DNA from: G963667975 sp963677395
GTDB lineage: Bacteria; Bacteroidota; Bacteroidia; Bacteroidales; G963667975
Direction: 5' to 3'
DNA length: 64,000 bases
NCBI GenBank assembly: GCA_963677395.2
Contig: OY781965.2
Location: 3,844,001-3,908,000, forward strand
The number at the start of each line of letters is the position of its first letter. The first letter of the stretch is position 1. The notes beneath the pieces are model-generated. The model was not told the DNA's origin. It did no database searches and was given only the letters and a program-made list of their open reading frames with translations. The translations under genes were made by a program, and so were the position numbers. Below, piece after piece: positions 26,412-35,459 of the stretch.

Positions 26412-27350
26412 TTATAGGACGTTTTTATTTACATTCGTTACAATTTTAGCTGTCTCTTTTGCAATTCCTATTGTCGCAATTGAGCCACTATTAAATTTCA
26501 AAAAGTCCGATTCTATACCGTCACTAAATATTACTCCACTCATTGGCATTAATGATTCAATAGTCAAAAAATGTTCATTCTTTATTATGCCAACAGATAT
26601 TCCTATTTGTGTCTTAATACTTTGAAATGGTTCTCTAACTGCAAAAAGTAATTCTGATTCTTTCAGTTTCGGTCTTTTAGGTTTTAAGTTTTTCTCGAAC
26701 ATTCCAGTGACTCCATAAGCCATATTAAAAACAGAACTTAACCAACCTGTCGAACCTGCTGGCGTCGAAACGATGAGTCCGCTTGAAGATTGCTCCTCCG
26801 TATTATTGTTAAAGCTAATTTTATAGCGTGCAGAGATGTGAGTTGATGCTCCAATAAATAAATCATTAAAAGCTAGAAGTCTTTGTCCATCATTTAATTT
26901 TGCTTCGGCAAAACGCATTGTTTTAAATTGAAACTGATTTGAAATTACGTTTTCAACTCCTTCAATAAAATTGTCTGTGTCGAAAGGAAGTAAAACACCA
27001 TCATATCGCTGTTTGTCTGGGTTCACAGCTACAATAGGAACACCTTTTGAGTACTTCGCGGTATTTGCGACAAGACCATCCTGACCAATCACGACAATTA
27101 AATTCTTTTCCGAAAATATAAATGATGGCAAGAAAGTTCTTTCAACAGTTTTGTGTTTTATAACCTTAGATAGTTGAGTTTGTAGAGATGTCAATGAACT
27201 TAGAAAAGTATCGTGTTCGAATACATAATCCTCAAAATTACCTCCAAGTCTTTCTATGTAGAATTTGGCTTGGGCTTTTGTATTGAAACGTTCAATTAAT
27301 GATTCAAGTCTTGTTTTATTTTTGACGATAATTGCATATTCTACATTCAT
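26412..27350 (-). CDS. NAD kinase-like protein, partner of an SPFH protein
   Basis: The 312-residue protein keeps the main ATP-NAD kinase motifs. The glycine loop is present as VVIGQDGLVANTAKY (Gly89-Gln-Asp91-Gly92, where typical kinases have GGDG), then VPIVAVNPDKQRYDGVL, ND at 162-163 in place of the NE motif, and STPAGSTGW (195-203), close to STPTGSTAY. The fold is therefore well supported; the Gly-to-Gln change and altered ND motif leave substrate and activity open. The N-terminal 80 residues are not kinase-like. It overlaps the SPFH gene by 4 bp (ATGA), so the pair is co-translated. The housekeeping NAD kinase is presumably elsewhere, so this one has a special role. Confidence 0.75.
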   Translation of the reverse strand: MNVEYAIIVKNKTRLESLIERFNTKAQAKFYIERLGGNFEDYVFEHDTFLSSLTSLQTQLSKVIKHKTVERTFLPSFIFSEKNLIVVIGQDGLVANTAKYSKGVPIVAVNPDKQRYDGVLLPFDTDNFIEGVENVISNQFQFKTMRFAEAKLNDGQRLLAFNDLFIGASTHISARYKISFNNNTEEQSSSGLIVSTPAGSTGWLSSVFNMAYGVTGMFEKNLKPKRPKLKESELLFAVREPFQSIKTQIGISVGIIKNEHFLTIESLMPMSGVIFSDGIESDFLKFNSGSIATIGIAKETAKIVTNVNKNVL

Positions 27351-28369
27351 TTTCTACTATCTTTCTTATCGCTTAATATTGATTCAAGTAGTTCTGGGCT
27401 AATATTTAAATTTCCAATTTTATCAGCATTTTCAGCTAACTGTCTAAATGCTAAAGCGATATTGAATCTAGGATCAGGATTATTATTAAGCGCAGTAATT
27501 ATCTTCCAATCAATGTCTTTGTATGGTTTTAGAGTAGTTTCAATGACAAACCCCTGCGTTTCTGCTTCAGCTCTTTCATTTGCGCTTTTTTGTTCAATTA
27601 AAAGTTTCCTTTGGTTTTCTACTGAAATATCTGCTTCAACCTGCATTTCTCTTAATTTTCTCTCGTTATCTGCATTTTGAATTTTTGTTTCCATTTGCTT
27701 TTCAGCAATTTGTTTCTGTTTCTCTTCAACCGCAATTTCGGTATTTAATTCGCTTTCTTTTATTTTTCGTTCCTGTTCTACCGCAAAGTTTCTACGTTCA
27801 TATATTGCCTGATCGGCTTCTTGTTGCAACTTTTCCCTTGTTTCAGTTTCTAGCGCTCTTGTCATTTCCGGTGTTGCTGTTATTGCCAGAATATTTGCTC
27901 CCAAAATTTCAATTCCTAACATTCCAATTGCTGGGGAGGATTTAAGTCCTTCCAAAATTCTTTCTTCAACTGCTTTTGCTGAACGTATGGCATCTTTTAG
28001 TTTTATACCGTGTATGAATGAAGACGTTGCCGTTTGGGCTACGTTTATGATTCGTTGATTCAACTTTTCAATGTCATTCTTCTTGTATTGTCCATTGTCA
28101 CTTACCGTAAAATCCAAAATGTCTGCAAGAGTTTTGGGGTTACTGATTTTATAACTGATTTGTCCTTGAATTGTAATTATCTGATAGTCATTTGTTGATT
28201 CATTGAAAACAAAAGGCAAGTCATTACTTCCCATTGGGATAGCTGCAATAGAACTATTGGGTACAAAGTAAAAAAATGAAAGTCCACGACCTTCTCTTAC
28301 AACGTTACCATTTTTAAAATGCATAACGTAAGTCATAGAGTCAAATTTGATATGCTTAAATCCGAACAT
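27347..28369 (-). CDS. SPFH/Band-7 domain protein
   Basis: The 340-residue protein has an SPFH/prohibitin-like domain over about residues 1-180 (ITIQGQISYKI, then TSSFIHGIKLKDAIRSA and the typical IEILGANILAITATPEM). A long charged coiled coil follows (about 180-270, rich in Glu, Gln, Lys, Arg) and then a short C-terminal segment. It lacks an obvious N-terminal transmembrane helix, unlike HflK/C or QmcA, so membrane contact would be through the domain face or through a partner. SPFH proteins form large ring-shaped cages. It is the first gene of the pair with the NAD kinase-like protein. Confidence 0.85.
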   Translation of the reverse strand: MFGFKHIKFDSMTYVMHFKNGNVVREGRGLSFFYFVPNSSIAAIPMGSNDLPFVFNESTNDYQIITIQGQISYKISNPKTLADILDFTVSDNGQYKKNDIEKLNQRIINVAQTATSSFIHGIKLKDAIRSAKAVEERILEGLKSSPAIGMLGIEILGANILAITATPEMTRALETETREKLQQEADQAIYERRNFAVEQERKIKESELNTEIAVEEKQKQIAEKQMETKIQNADNERKLREMQVEADISVENQRKLLIEQKSANERAEAETQGFVIETTLKPYKDIDWKIITALNNNPDPRFNIALAFRQLAENADKIGNLNISPELLESILSDKKDSRK

Positions 28370-28530
28370 ATTTATTGGTTTTAGTTATTATTTCGTTTAT
28401 TATACTTGCTACGTTCTCACTTAAAATGGGATATAACTGTTTAACTATATGCAGTTTGGAATTTGCTGGCATTATCCTGTCCGCATACCACAGAAGTCCC
28501 AATTGACAAGTCTTGTTATAGGCTGGCTTT

Positions 28531-29139
28531 TTACGCCCCTGTCCATTGGTTTTTGTTTTTCTCATAAATAATGCTCTCCACATTTTTAAATTTAAAATTC
28601 TTTTCCATTATTTTCTTGTCAATATTCTCATAAATAAGAGTAAAATTTAAAAGAGTGTTTTCGTTTCTTTCATTTGCATTCTTATATTGGAAAAAGATTT
28701 GCTTTTCTTTACCCTCTCCAATATATTGAAACGGTATGTCGATTATAAAATCATTAGGTTTATTCTCCACGATCTTAATAATTTTTGCAATTTTCCCATT
28801 ATTTATGAGATTAGCGTAAATTACATCACCATTGTATTTATCAAGTTCAATAATCAATTTTGGTTCAATCTCAGTAAGTCTTTGAGATAACGACAATTCA
28901 TTTTGTTGTTTTAAAAAATCTTGTTCTTCTTTTAAAATATCAACTTGATTTTTTAAAATCTCTGTCTGAATTATGCTCTGCCTTGAGATCGTATCTAAAC
29001 TTGCAATCTGTCGTTGAAGATCTTCGTCTTTTTGGAAGAAAGTAAAAAATGCAAAAATGGCCGCTGGAATTGAAATAGCAGCTGCTATTGCTTGAATCCA
29101 GTCTGTTATTTTCGTCTTGTTTTTACTAGATTTTGTCAT
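28531..29139 (-). CDS. Single-pass membrane protein with coiled coil, unknown function
   Basis: I do not recognise this 202-residue protein. It has a basic N-terminus, one membrane helix at about residues 14-37 (IQAIAAAISIPAAIFAFFTF), then a coiled coil of about 50 residues (heptad-like, Gln/Leu/Ile-rich) and a soluble beta-rich C-terminal domain. This layout is common in accessory islands, where such proteins often anchor other components to the membrane. It precedes the SPFH gene by about 160 bp in the same direction and lies within the same repeat-flanked segment, so a joint role is plausible but unproven. Confidence 0.6.
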   Translation of the reverse strand: MTKSSKNKTKITDWIQAIAAAISIPAAIFAFFTFFQKDEDLQRQIASLDTISRQSIIQTEILKNQVDILKEEQDFLKQQNELSLSQRLTEIEPKLIIELDKYNGDVIYANLINNGKIAKIIKIVENKPNDFIIDIPFQYIGEGKEKQIFFQYKNANERNENTLLNFTLIYENIDKKIMEKNFKFKNVESIIYEKNKNQWTGA

Positions 29140-29178
29140 TGCTCACTTATGCTTGTTGTCTGATTAAGTACCGCCCAA

Positions 29179-29327
29179 CATCTGAATAGCCACCATTAGG
29201 CCAACTATTTCGTACTTAGTTTTATATCTCTGTAATCTGGTTTTTATGATTTAACAGTTTTATTTTACCTGCAACAAATTTAATGATACATTCTTTAATA
29301 TCCATCATTCGCCACAAACAAATACCG
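29179..29327. repeat. Direct repeat, copy B, at the right edge of the SPFH/NAD-kinase-like module
   Basis: The first 79 bp (29179-29257) are identical to copy A at 26176-26254, in the same orientation, about 3.0 kb away. The following 70 bp are similar with substitutions and one or two short gaps, up to the shared AAATACCG. It lies in the 250-bp gene-free spacer 29140-29389. Confidence 0.85.
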
Positions 29328-29389
29328 GTGCAAGAAACAAATAGTATCCAAATTGCGTTGCTTACGGGATTCTATTTTTTCTATCGGAA

Positions 29390-31642
29390 TTATCTCACCA
29401 CCATTTCATCCGTAAAAATCCAGCAGGGCTGACCCGCTCCGCGGTGCCACTCAGGGCAGATTTTGGGAGAACTTGCTGTAAATCGAAGATATCGCAAAGC
29501 GGTTTTCGAAAAGTTGAACGTGAAATGTACGGGTTTTTGTCCGTGGTTCATTTTGGGCTCCGGAATGTTCTGCTGGTAGATGGTTTGGAATGTTTTTCCA
29601 TCGTCAGAGGCTTCAATTTGCACTCCCCGGGGTAGAAAAATCCAGGAAACATAGTCGAGAAAGAAATTGGTTTCAAGGCTTTCAATGGTATCTTTCTTCC
29701 CAAAATCGATCAACAACTGCATATCGTTTCCCTGATATCCCAGCCAGTTTAACCGGTAATGCTGTCCGCCAAACAGGCCATCGGCGAGGGCTTTCTCTCC
29801 TCCTACATTATAGGTTGTGCTGTAAGGTGTAAGGGACGTTATCACTTTGTCCTGTGCTTTGTTTACCTGCGTTGCCATCGAGAGAATATTGAGTACCTGT
29901 GTCTGATATTGTTCAGGAGTATAAAGATTTTCGTCAATGGTTTTGATTCCCGTTTGTTTACAATTGTCAACAAAACGGTTCAGCAGGATTATCATTTCCG
30001 GTCGTACTTCTCTCCTTCCATTTTTTTGCTGGTAAAACGTAAGCTCCGGATGATTGAGATTTAACGCCACGTCCAGATATGCAAAGTCAACGGCACAACG
30101 TTGACGTAACACCCTTTTCAAAATCTCCGGATCATCGGCAACCAGACGTTCCGCTTCATCCATCATCATTTTGTATTCTCTCAGTAAATCAGGACGTAAA
30201 TACCAGTCGGAATAGAGTTTTGGGTAGCCATAAATATCAAGATTTCGGTCATCCGACTGCGTGTTCATCTCTGAATGAACTTTTTCAAAATACGCCAGCA
30301 TTTGTTGAGCGGCTTTCCCAAAATAGACTTCAAAGAACTTCTTGCGATATGCTTTTTCATCAAGGTTTGCATTCCAGAGAAGATGTGAAATCAGGGCTTG
30401 CTTATATTCCATAAAATCGGACCAGGAGTCACCACTCCCCTGCTGAAACATCATCGGGACACCATTCTTATGGAAGAACTGAATATTTTTTTGCAGCACA
30501 TCAAAATTTGGAAACGGGCAAATATAGGTTTTGAACTGCACCACATAATCCCACATGAAAATATTGCGGGTTAATGCAGCCCAATCCTGCATATCTTTCA
30601 CAAAATCCTTACTCCGATGGTCGCTCTCCAGCGACTGACTCCGGTTACACTCTATAGAACAGAACATCACGTTCACATTTTTATCAGGTTTGATAAAGCG
30701 GGGAGCCGAACGGGTAAACTGGTATGCCAGTGTTGAGATCTGTTTATCGGGAAATTTGCGTGCAATCTGGTTGGCCATATCAATATATGCGCCTGAAACA
30801 GATCCATACTTTTCGTACAGTAATTTACATTTATCGCACTCACAATAGTTATAGCAATCATTCTGTGAAACCGACCAATAAGTGCAATGAGGTTTCTGTT
30901 TTATCTGCTCGCGCAGATTATCTGTGAGCAACTGAATAACGGCCGGATTACTCAAACACAACTGTCCATCACGAATGCGACGACCATTCACCAGTGAAAA
31001 ATATTCGGGATGCAGATCGTAGTATTTATCGGGCGGACAAAGTTTCTGGAACGTGTGTACAAACATCCCCCAGTCGTCCTGCGTATGGTTTTTGTTAAAC
31101 AAACGATATGATTCACTGGTTTTATCCGGGAAATGTGGATGTCTGTACGAAAAGTCGGGTTGCGAAAACTGCCGTATTGCCGGAATCACAATTTCATCTT
31201 TACGTGGAACAAACTCCTCCTCCGCATTAAAACGCATCAATCCCAATTGCTCTTCCAGTAAAGTGTAAACACTGTAAATATCCCCAACCGGATTCTTCCC
31301 GGCGAGATAAAGATTCTGATTTTCGGTAAGCATCAAAAATGCATCAGGATGCATCCTGTTCAAACTATCAAGAGCTTTATTTCCCTTCAGCCATTCCTTC
31401 CCAATAAAAATCGTTTTGTACATCTTGTCGGGACGGGTTCCCAGCTCCGGCTTACAATTGGAAATCCGGAAAAGGTATCTCTGTAGCTCAGCAGCTGCAA
31501 AACGGGTAAGTGTATCCGCATTTTGCCTTACCACAATCTGATAACCTGACTTACCTTTAGAAATCAGTGTAAGTGGTTTATATTGTGCAGAAAGCATGAT
31601 TGAAAACAAGAACATCAAAAGGATTAAATAAGCTCGCTTCAT
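29390..31642 (-). CDS. DUF4838 glycoside hydrolase-like secreted protein
   Basis: The ATG at 31640-31642 gives 750 residues beginning with a signal peptide (MKRAYLILLMFLFSIMLSAQ); an upstream start at 31705 would displace it. The N-terminal part (TLTRFAAAELQRYLFRISNC ... GKEWLKGN) resembles the alpha-glucuronidase N-terminal domain. The DUF4838 core follows (SVSQNDCYNYCECDKC, IDMANQIARKFPDKQ, QQGSGDSWSDFMEYKQA). A C-terminal F5/8-type carbohydrate-binding beta-sandwich ends the protein (QIEASDDGKTFQTIYQQ ... LRYLRFTASSP). It is probably exported to degrade or bind a glycan. No polysaccharide-utilisation partner genes lie nearby. Confidence 0.85.
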   Translation of the reverse strand: MKRAYLILLMFLFSIMLSAQYKPLTLISKGKSGYQIVVRQNADTLTRFAAAELQRYLFRISNCKPELGTRPDKMYKTIFIGKEWLKGNKALDSLNRMHPDAFLMLTENQNLYLAGKNPVGDIYSVYTLLEEQLGLMRFNAEEEFVPRKDEIVIPAIRQFSQPDFSYRHPHFPDKTSESYRLFNKNHTQDDWGMFVHTFQKLCPPDKYYDLHPEYFSLVNGRRIRDGQLCLSNPAVIQLLTDNLREQIKQKPHCTYWSVSQNDCYNYCECDKCKLLYEKYGSVSGAYIDMANQIARKFPDKQISTLAYQFTRSAPRFIKPDKNVNVMFCSIECNRSQSLESDHRSKDFVKDMQDWAALTRNIFMWDYVVQFKTYICPFPNFDVLQKNIQFFHKNGVPMMFQQGSGDSWSDFMEYKQALISHLLWNANLDEKAYRKKFFEVYFGKAAQQMLAYFEKVHSEMNTQSDDRNLDIYGYPKLYSDWYLRPDLLREYKMMMDEAERLVADDPEILKRVLRQRCAVDFAYLDVALNLNHPELTFYQQKNGRREVRPEMIILLNRFVDNCKQTGIKTIDENLYTPEQYQTQVLNILSMATQVNKAQDKVITSLTPYSTTYNVGGEKALADGLFGGQHYRLNWLGYQGNDMQLLIDFGKKDTIESLETNFFLDYVSWIFLPRGVQIEASDDGKTFQTIYQQNIPEPKMNHGQKPVHFTFNFSKTALRYLRFTASSPKICPEWHRGAGQPCWIFTDEMVVR

Positions 31643-31705
31643 AGGAATAAATCGGTTTAGGGGCTCAAATATCCGTAAAATCCGGAGATAAATAAGCGCA
31701 AACAC

Positions 31706-32191
31706 TACTTCTTTGATAAAATACTGGCAGGATAGTAGTGTTATCCTCTATGATGTTATTGCGTCACCCACAATAACACCATTGTGTCACCCACAATAAT
31801 ACCATTGTGTCACTCACAATAATACCATTGTGTCACTCACAATAATGCCATTGCGGCACCCTCTACAAGAGGAGACTGTTTAAAAAGTCTCTCATCTGGC
31901 AAAAACGGATCTGGTTCTCCATAGCAATCCTCTTCACAATGATCAGAATATTATTAAAATCAGTAAGTTATACATTATTACCCTTTAAACCTCGTTTGGT
32001 GAGCCGAAAAATAAGTGAAGCAGGTGTAAAAAACATTCCTGCATTACTTTCCCGATTCCTGCATACCAATCATTCTGCACATTGGATAAATCTTCTCAAA
32101 CAATGTCCTCAAAAAACTCCCTTTGGTTAATCTATGGTTAAACCTCATGATCCTTATGCTCTTTCTGATTTGTCGTTGTTTCTTTGCAGAG
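31706..32191. other. Gene-free spacer with a tandem repeat array
   Basis: No convincing gene is present in this divergent spacer. A 63-codon open frame at 31939-32130 has no start context or recognisable features. The notable content is the 23-bp repeat array at 31761-31861. Confidence 0.5.
31761..31861. repeat. Tandem 23-bp repeat, four full units plus a partial one
   Basis: Units start at 31761, 31784, 31807 and 31830, with the form GYGTCACYCACAATAAYRCC followed by ATT; a degenerate partial unit (GCGGCACCC) follows. CACAAT and ATTGTG alternate through the array, so neighbouring units can pair in two registers (hairpins with a loop of 5 or 6 bases). It lies between two divergent genes. Confidence 0.85.
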
Positions 32192-32632
32192 ATGAAAAAA
32201 ATTGTGATATACGCTTTTGCATTTCTGATGACAGGATTGATTCTCGGATTTACGTCCGGTATCAGCTATTATGTGCATCAATGCAACGCCAGTCACAGTC
32301 GGGAAACAAGCTTGTTTACTCCCGAATTCGGATGTTGTTCTGAAGACAATGAATGTGGTTCCGAAGTTGGAACTCAGAATGGTCAAACTTCAAATTCTAT
32401 TACCGAAACGCCTTGCTGTATTACCTCTTACAATCTTATCCAGCTTGCGCCTTCCTTTGTTCCCGAAAAGATTTCAAAACTTATCCCGCTTATACTCCCT
32501 TTTACATTCCCTGTAATGGAGTCTGTTACACTAGAACCGACTTCCGGCTTCACTTTGTATAACCGCAAACCGCCCGATATCCTTCAAAAAGGGCAGGATA
32601 TGTATCTGTTCTGTTCTTCTTTCCTTTTATGA
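32192..32632 (+). CDS. HYC_CC_PP-type small cysteine-rich protein in a metal-trafficking cluster
   Basis: The ATG at 32192 gives 146 residues starting MKKIVIYAFAFLMTG, a signal or membrane anchor; the frame extends to 32123 but adds only a second hydrophobic run. It shows the three marks of the Bacteroidota HYC_CC_PP family: YYVHQC after the hydrophobic segment, paired cysteines (FGCCSEDNEC, PCCITSYN), and RKPPDIL near the end. Function unknown; cysteine pairs and neighbours suggest copper or another soft metal. It is followed at 83 bp by the TonB-dependent receptor gene. Confidence 0.72.
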   Translation: MKKIVIYAFAFLMTGLILGFTSGISYYVHQCNASHSRETSLFTPEFGCCSEDNECGSEVGTQNGQTSNSITETPCCITSYNLIQLAPSFVPEKISKLIPLILPFTFPVMESVTLEPTSGFTLYNRKPPDILQKGQDMYLFCSSFLL

Positions 32633-32715
32633 TTTGTTTGATTTGAACGCTTATCCCGGACTGTTTTTTACTGCCCGGCAAATTTTTTATTGTCAAATCA
32701 ATACAATCAATTTAT

Positions 32716-34986
32716 ATGTTGAAAAAACAATACAAAGCAGTAATACTGCTCTTTATTTACATCTTATCAGGCTATTCTCTTTCTGCACAAAGTGTAAAAG
32801 GAAATGTTTTTGAATACGGAAGCAATCAGAAACTATCTCCACTTCCGTTTGCTAATGTATATTGGATGAGCACCACTCACGGAACCACAACTGATAAAAA
32901 CGGACACTTTGAGTTAAGCAGATCAAACCCTGATTGGACAAAACTGATTGTAAGTTTTGTAGGCTATCAAAATGATACGATAGTTATCAGGGAAATAGAC
33001 AAGGACGTAAAAATCGTGCTGGTAAACAGCAAAACACTCCCTGTGGTCGAAATTAAAGAGCAACTGGAAGGGGCATATATCTCTATGCTTAAACCTATTC
33101 AAACACAGGTAATCACCACTGCCGGACTACAAAAGCTGGCTTGCTGCAACCTATCCGAAAGCTTCATGAACAATGCCACCGTCGATGTAGGTTACACCGA
33201 TGCCGTTTCGGGTGCAAAACAGATTCAGATGCTCGGTCTGGCCGGAATCTATAGCCAGCTATTGTGGGAAAACATGCCTTTCCTGCGAGGACAAGCTTCC
33301 AGCTTTGGCCTTACCTATATTCCCGGAAGCTGGATGGAATCCATTCAGATATCGAAAGGGACTTCTTCCGTAGTAAATGGATTTGAATCAGTTACCGGAC
33401 AAATCAATATCGAATACAAAAAGCCTCAAAAAGCACAACCACTTTTTTTGAACGTCTATACAAACTCTGAACTCAAACAAGAACTAAATGTACTTACAGG
33501 AGGAAAACTGAACGAAAAGCTAAGTACCATGTTGATGGCGCACGGAAGTTATCTTGGCAAAAAATGGGATAACAACAACGACGGTTTTATGGACATTCCG
33601 AAGCAGGCGCAGATTAATCTGTTTAATCGCTGGTCGTATGATGCACATAACTATCATTCAATCAATGGGATTAATTTTGTGTATGAAGATCGCAAAGGAG
33701 GACAGATGAATTTTAATGAAGACCAGGACAAAGGCGACACATTATACTATGGCTTGGGAATCAAAAATAAACGTGTTCAAGTGTTTACCAAGAATGGCTT
33801 TATTATTCCTGCAATAGAAGGAACCAGCCTTGGCATACAAGCTTCGGCAAGCTACCATGAACAGGATGCTTTTTTTGGACCAACTACCTACAAAGGAACT
33901 CAGAAAAGTGCCTATATCAACGCGATATGGGAATCTCAACCGGCAAAAAACCACAAATACAACCTGGGACTAAGTTATCAGTACGATAATTATGAGCAAA
34001 CCTATCAGAAATTGAAAAACAATCAAAGCGTAGATACGCTCTACAATATGCCCCGCACTGAATCAGTTCCCGGAATTTTTGCCCAATATACCTTTGATAT
34101 TCCGGAAAAGTTCACCCTGATACTGGGCGCCCGTTACGATATGAATAGCTATTACCGTTCATTTTTCACTCCCCGCCTACATATCAAATACAACATCAGC
34201 AAAAACAGTGTTTTACGTGCTTCAGCCGGAAAGGGTTATCGTTCGGCCAACATCTTTGCCGAAAATATCGGGTACATGGCCAGTGCACGAAAATTCATGA
34301 TAGTGGATAAACTGGATCTGGAAGAAGCATGGAACTATGGGATAAACTTTACCCAAACCTTCACCCTGAAAGATAGTCGTAAGGCTACTCTGACGTTGGA
34401 TTATTATCGTACCGAATTTATCAATCAGGTTGTTGTGGATATCGACCACATGATGCACCACGTCGATTTCTATAACCTCGGATTTAAAAATACCGGAGGG
34501 AAATCCTATTCTAACAGCCTTCAGGCTGAATTCACCATCGAACCTTTCAAACGCTTCACCCTTACGTTGGCCGGAAGAATGAACGATGTAAAGGTGGACT
34601 ACCTGAACGGTACGTTCGAAAAACCTTTTGTAAGCAAATACAAAGGATTGCTTACAATGAGCTATGCTACAAAATTTGAAAAATGGATGTTCGACTTCAC
34701 CATTCAGTACAACAGCAAAACCCGTTTGCCCAATATAGTAATGGCTCCGGCTGCCCCGGTTTACGACAACTATTCTCCTGATTATCTGTTTATGCTGGGA
34801 CAGATAACCCGTAAATTTAAACACTTTGATGTGTATATGGGTGTAGAAAATCTTGGAAACTACATGCAACACATGCCCATCATGAGTGCTGATAAACCTT
34901 TCAGCAGTAAATTTGATGCCTCCATGATTTGGGGTCCATTGATGGGACGAATGGTATATGCAGGCTTCCGGTTCGAAATCAAGTAG
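32716..34986 (+). CDS. TonB-dependent receptor with carboxypeptidase-like N-terminal domain
   Basis: The 756-residue protein has a signal peptide (ending SGYSLSAQ), a CarboxypepD_reg-like domain at about 25-110 (GTTTDKNGHFELSRS, VSFVGYQND), the plug domain (IQMLGLAGIYSQLLWENMPF, GTSSVVNGFESVTGQINIEY) and the beta-barrel to the C-terminal strand GRMVYAGFRFEIK. It imports a ligand through the outer membrane with TonB energy. A His/Met-rich loop (VVDIDHMMHHVDFYN), together with the HYC_CC_PP and HMA neighbours, suggests a metal, most likely copper, or a metal chelate. No SusD partner is present, so glycan uptake is unlikely. Confidence 0.9.
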   Translation: MLKKQYKAVILLFIYILSGYSLSAQSVKGNVFEYGSNQKLSPLPFANVYWMSTTHGTTTDKNGHFELSRSNPDWTKLIVSFVGYQNDTIVIREIDKDVKIVLVNSKTLPVVEIKEQLEGAYISMLKPIQTQVITTAGLQKLACCNLSESFMNNATVDVGYTDAVSGAKQIQMLGLAGIYSQLLWENMPFLRGQASSFGLTYIPGSWMESIQISKGTSSVVNGFESVTGQINIEYKKPQKAQPLFLNVYTNSELKQELNVLTGGKLNEKLSTMLMAHGSYLGKKWDNNNDGFMDIPKQAQINLFNRWSYDAHNYHSINGINFVYEDRKGGQMNFNEDQDKGDTLYYGLGIKNKRVQVFTKNGFIIPAIEGTSLGIQASASYHEQDAFFGPTTYKGTQKSAYINAIWESQPAKNHKYNLGLSYQYDNYEQTYQKLKNNQSVDTLYNMPRTESVPGIFAQYTFDIPEKFTLILGARYDMNSYYRSFFTPRLHIKYNISKNSVLRASAGKGYRSANIFAENIGYMASARKFMIVDKLDLEEAWNYGINFTQTFTLKDSRKATLTLDYYRTEFINQVVVDIDHMMHHVDFYNLGFKNTGGKSYSNSLQAEFTIEPFKRFTLTLAGRMNDVKVDYLNGTFEKPFVSKYKGLLTMSYATKFEKWMFDFTIQYNSKTRLPNIVMAPAAPVYDNYSPDYLFMLGQITRKFKHFDVYMGVENLGNYMQHMPIMSADKPFSSKFDASMIWGPLMGRMVYAGFRFEIK

Positions 34987-35051
34987 ATCATAAAAAACTT
35001 CATAAAAGATTTTTCATATAAACAATTAAACACTTATTAAAATCATAACAC

Positions 35052-35426
35052 ATGAAAACACATGTAAAATTTACAGCCTTGTTATTGGCCATGATGGTCG
35101 TGATGACCGGAGCAGTACAGGCTCAAAAAACAAGTAAAATCAAAGAGATAAAAATCAAGGTATCAGCTCAATGCGGTATGTGTAAAGACCGTATTGAACG
35201 GGCTTTAACTTTTGAAAAAGGAGTAAAATCTGCCGAAGTTGACCTCGAAACCAAAACCGTAACGGTGACATACAACGAAACCAAAACCACTCCCGATAAA
35301 ATCCGCCTTGCAATCAGCAAATTAGGTCACGATGCCGACGATGTAAAAGCCGACGAAAAAGCATACTCCAAGCTTCCGGCCTGCTGCAAAAAACCAGACG
35401 ATGCCAGTCATCAGAAGATGGAATAA
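35052..35426 (+). CDS. Periplasmic heavy-metal-associated (HMA) domain protein
   Basis: The 124-residue protein has a signal peptide (ending AVQAQ), then an HMA/ferredoxin-like fold with the metal motif CGMC (Cys41-Cys44; the usual motif is CxxC) and the downstream AEVDLETKTVTVTYNE and ISKLGHDAD segments. A second cysteine pair (LPACCKK) lies near the C-terminus with His at the end. It would bind Cu(I) or a similar soft metal in the periplasm after uptake, or deliver it. It is the last gene of the 32192-35426 cluster, 65 bp after the receptor, and is followed by a terminator. Confidence 0.88.
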   Translation: MKTHVKFTALLLAMMVVMTGAVQAQKTSKIKEIKIKVSAQCGMCKDRIERALTFEKGVKSAEVDLETKTVTVTYNETKTTPDKIRLAISKLGHDADDVKADEKAYSKLPACCKKPDDASHQKME

Positions 35427-35459
35427 TAATTTGGAAATGAGTTAATTTGAAATCAAACC

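Noticed and set aside
26341..26625. A plus-strand frame after direct repeat A
   Set aside because: It mostly overlaps the NAD kinase-like gene antisense and has no motif.
31761..31861. CRISPR-like array
   Set aside because: The 23-bp units are directly adjacent without spacers and there are no cas genes in the window.
31939..32130. A 63-codon frame before the HYC_CC_PP-type gene
   Set aside because: No conserved feature, no promoter or terminator specific to it.
34222..34872. A 216-codon frame antisense to the TonB receptor
   Set aside because: It lies entirely inside the beta-barrel coding region of a well-supported gene.
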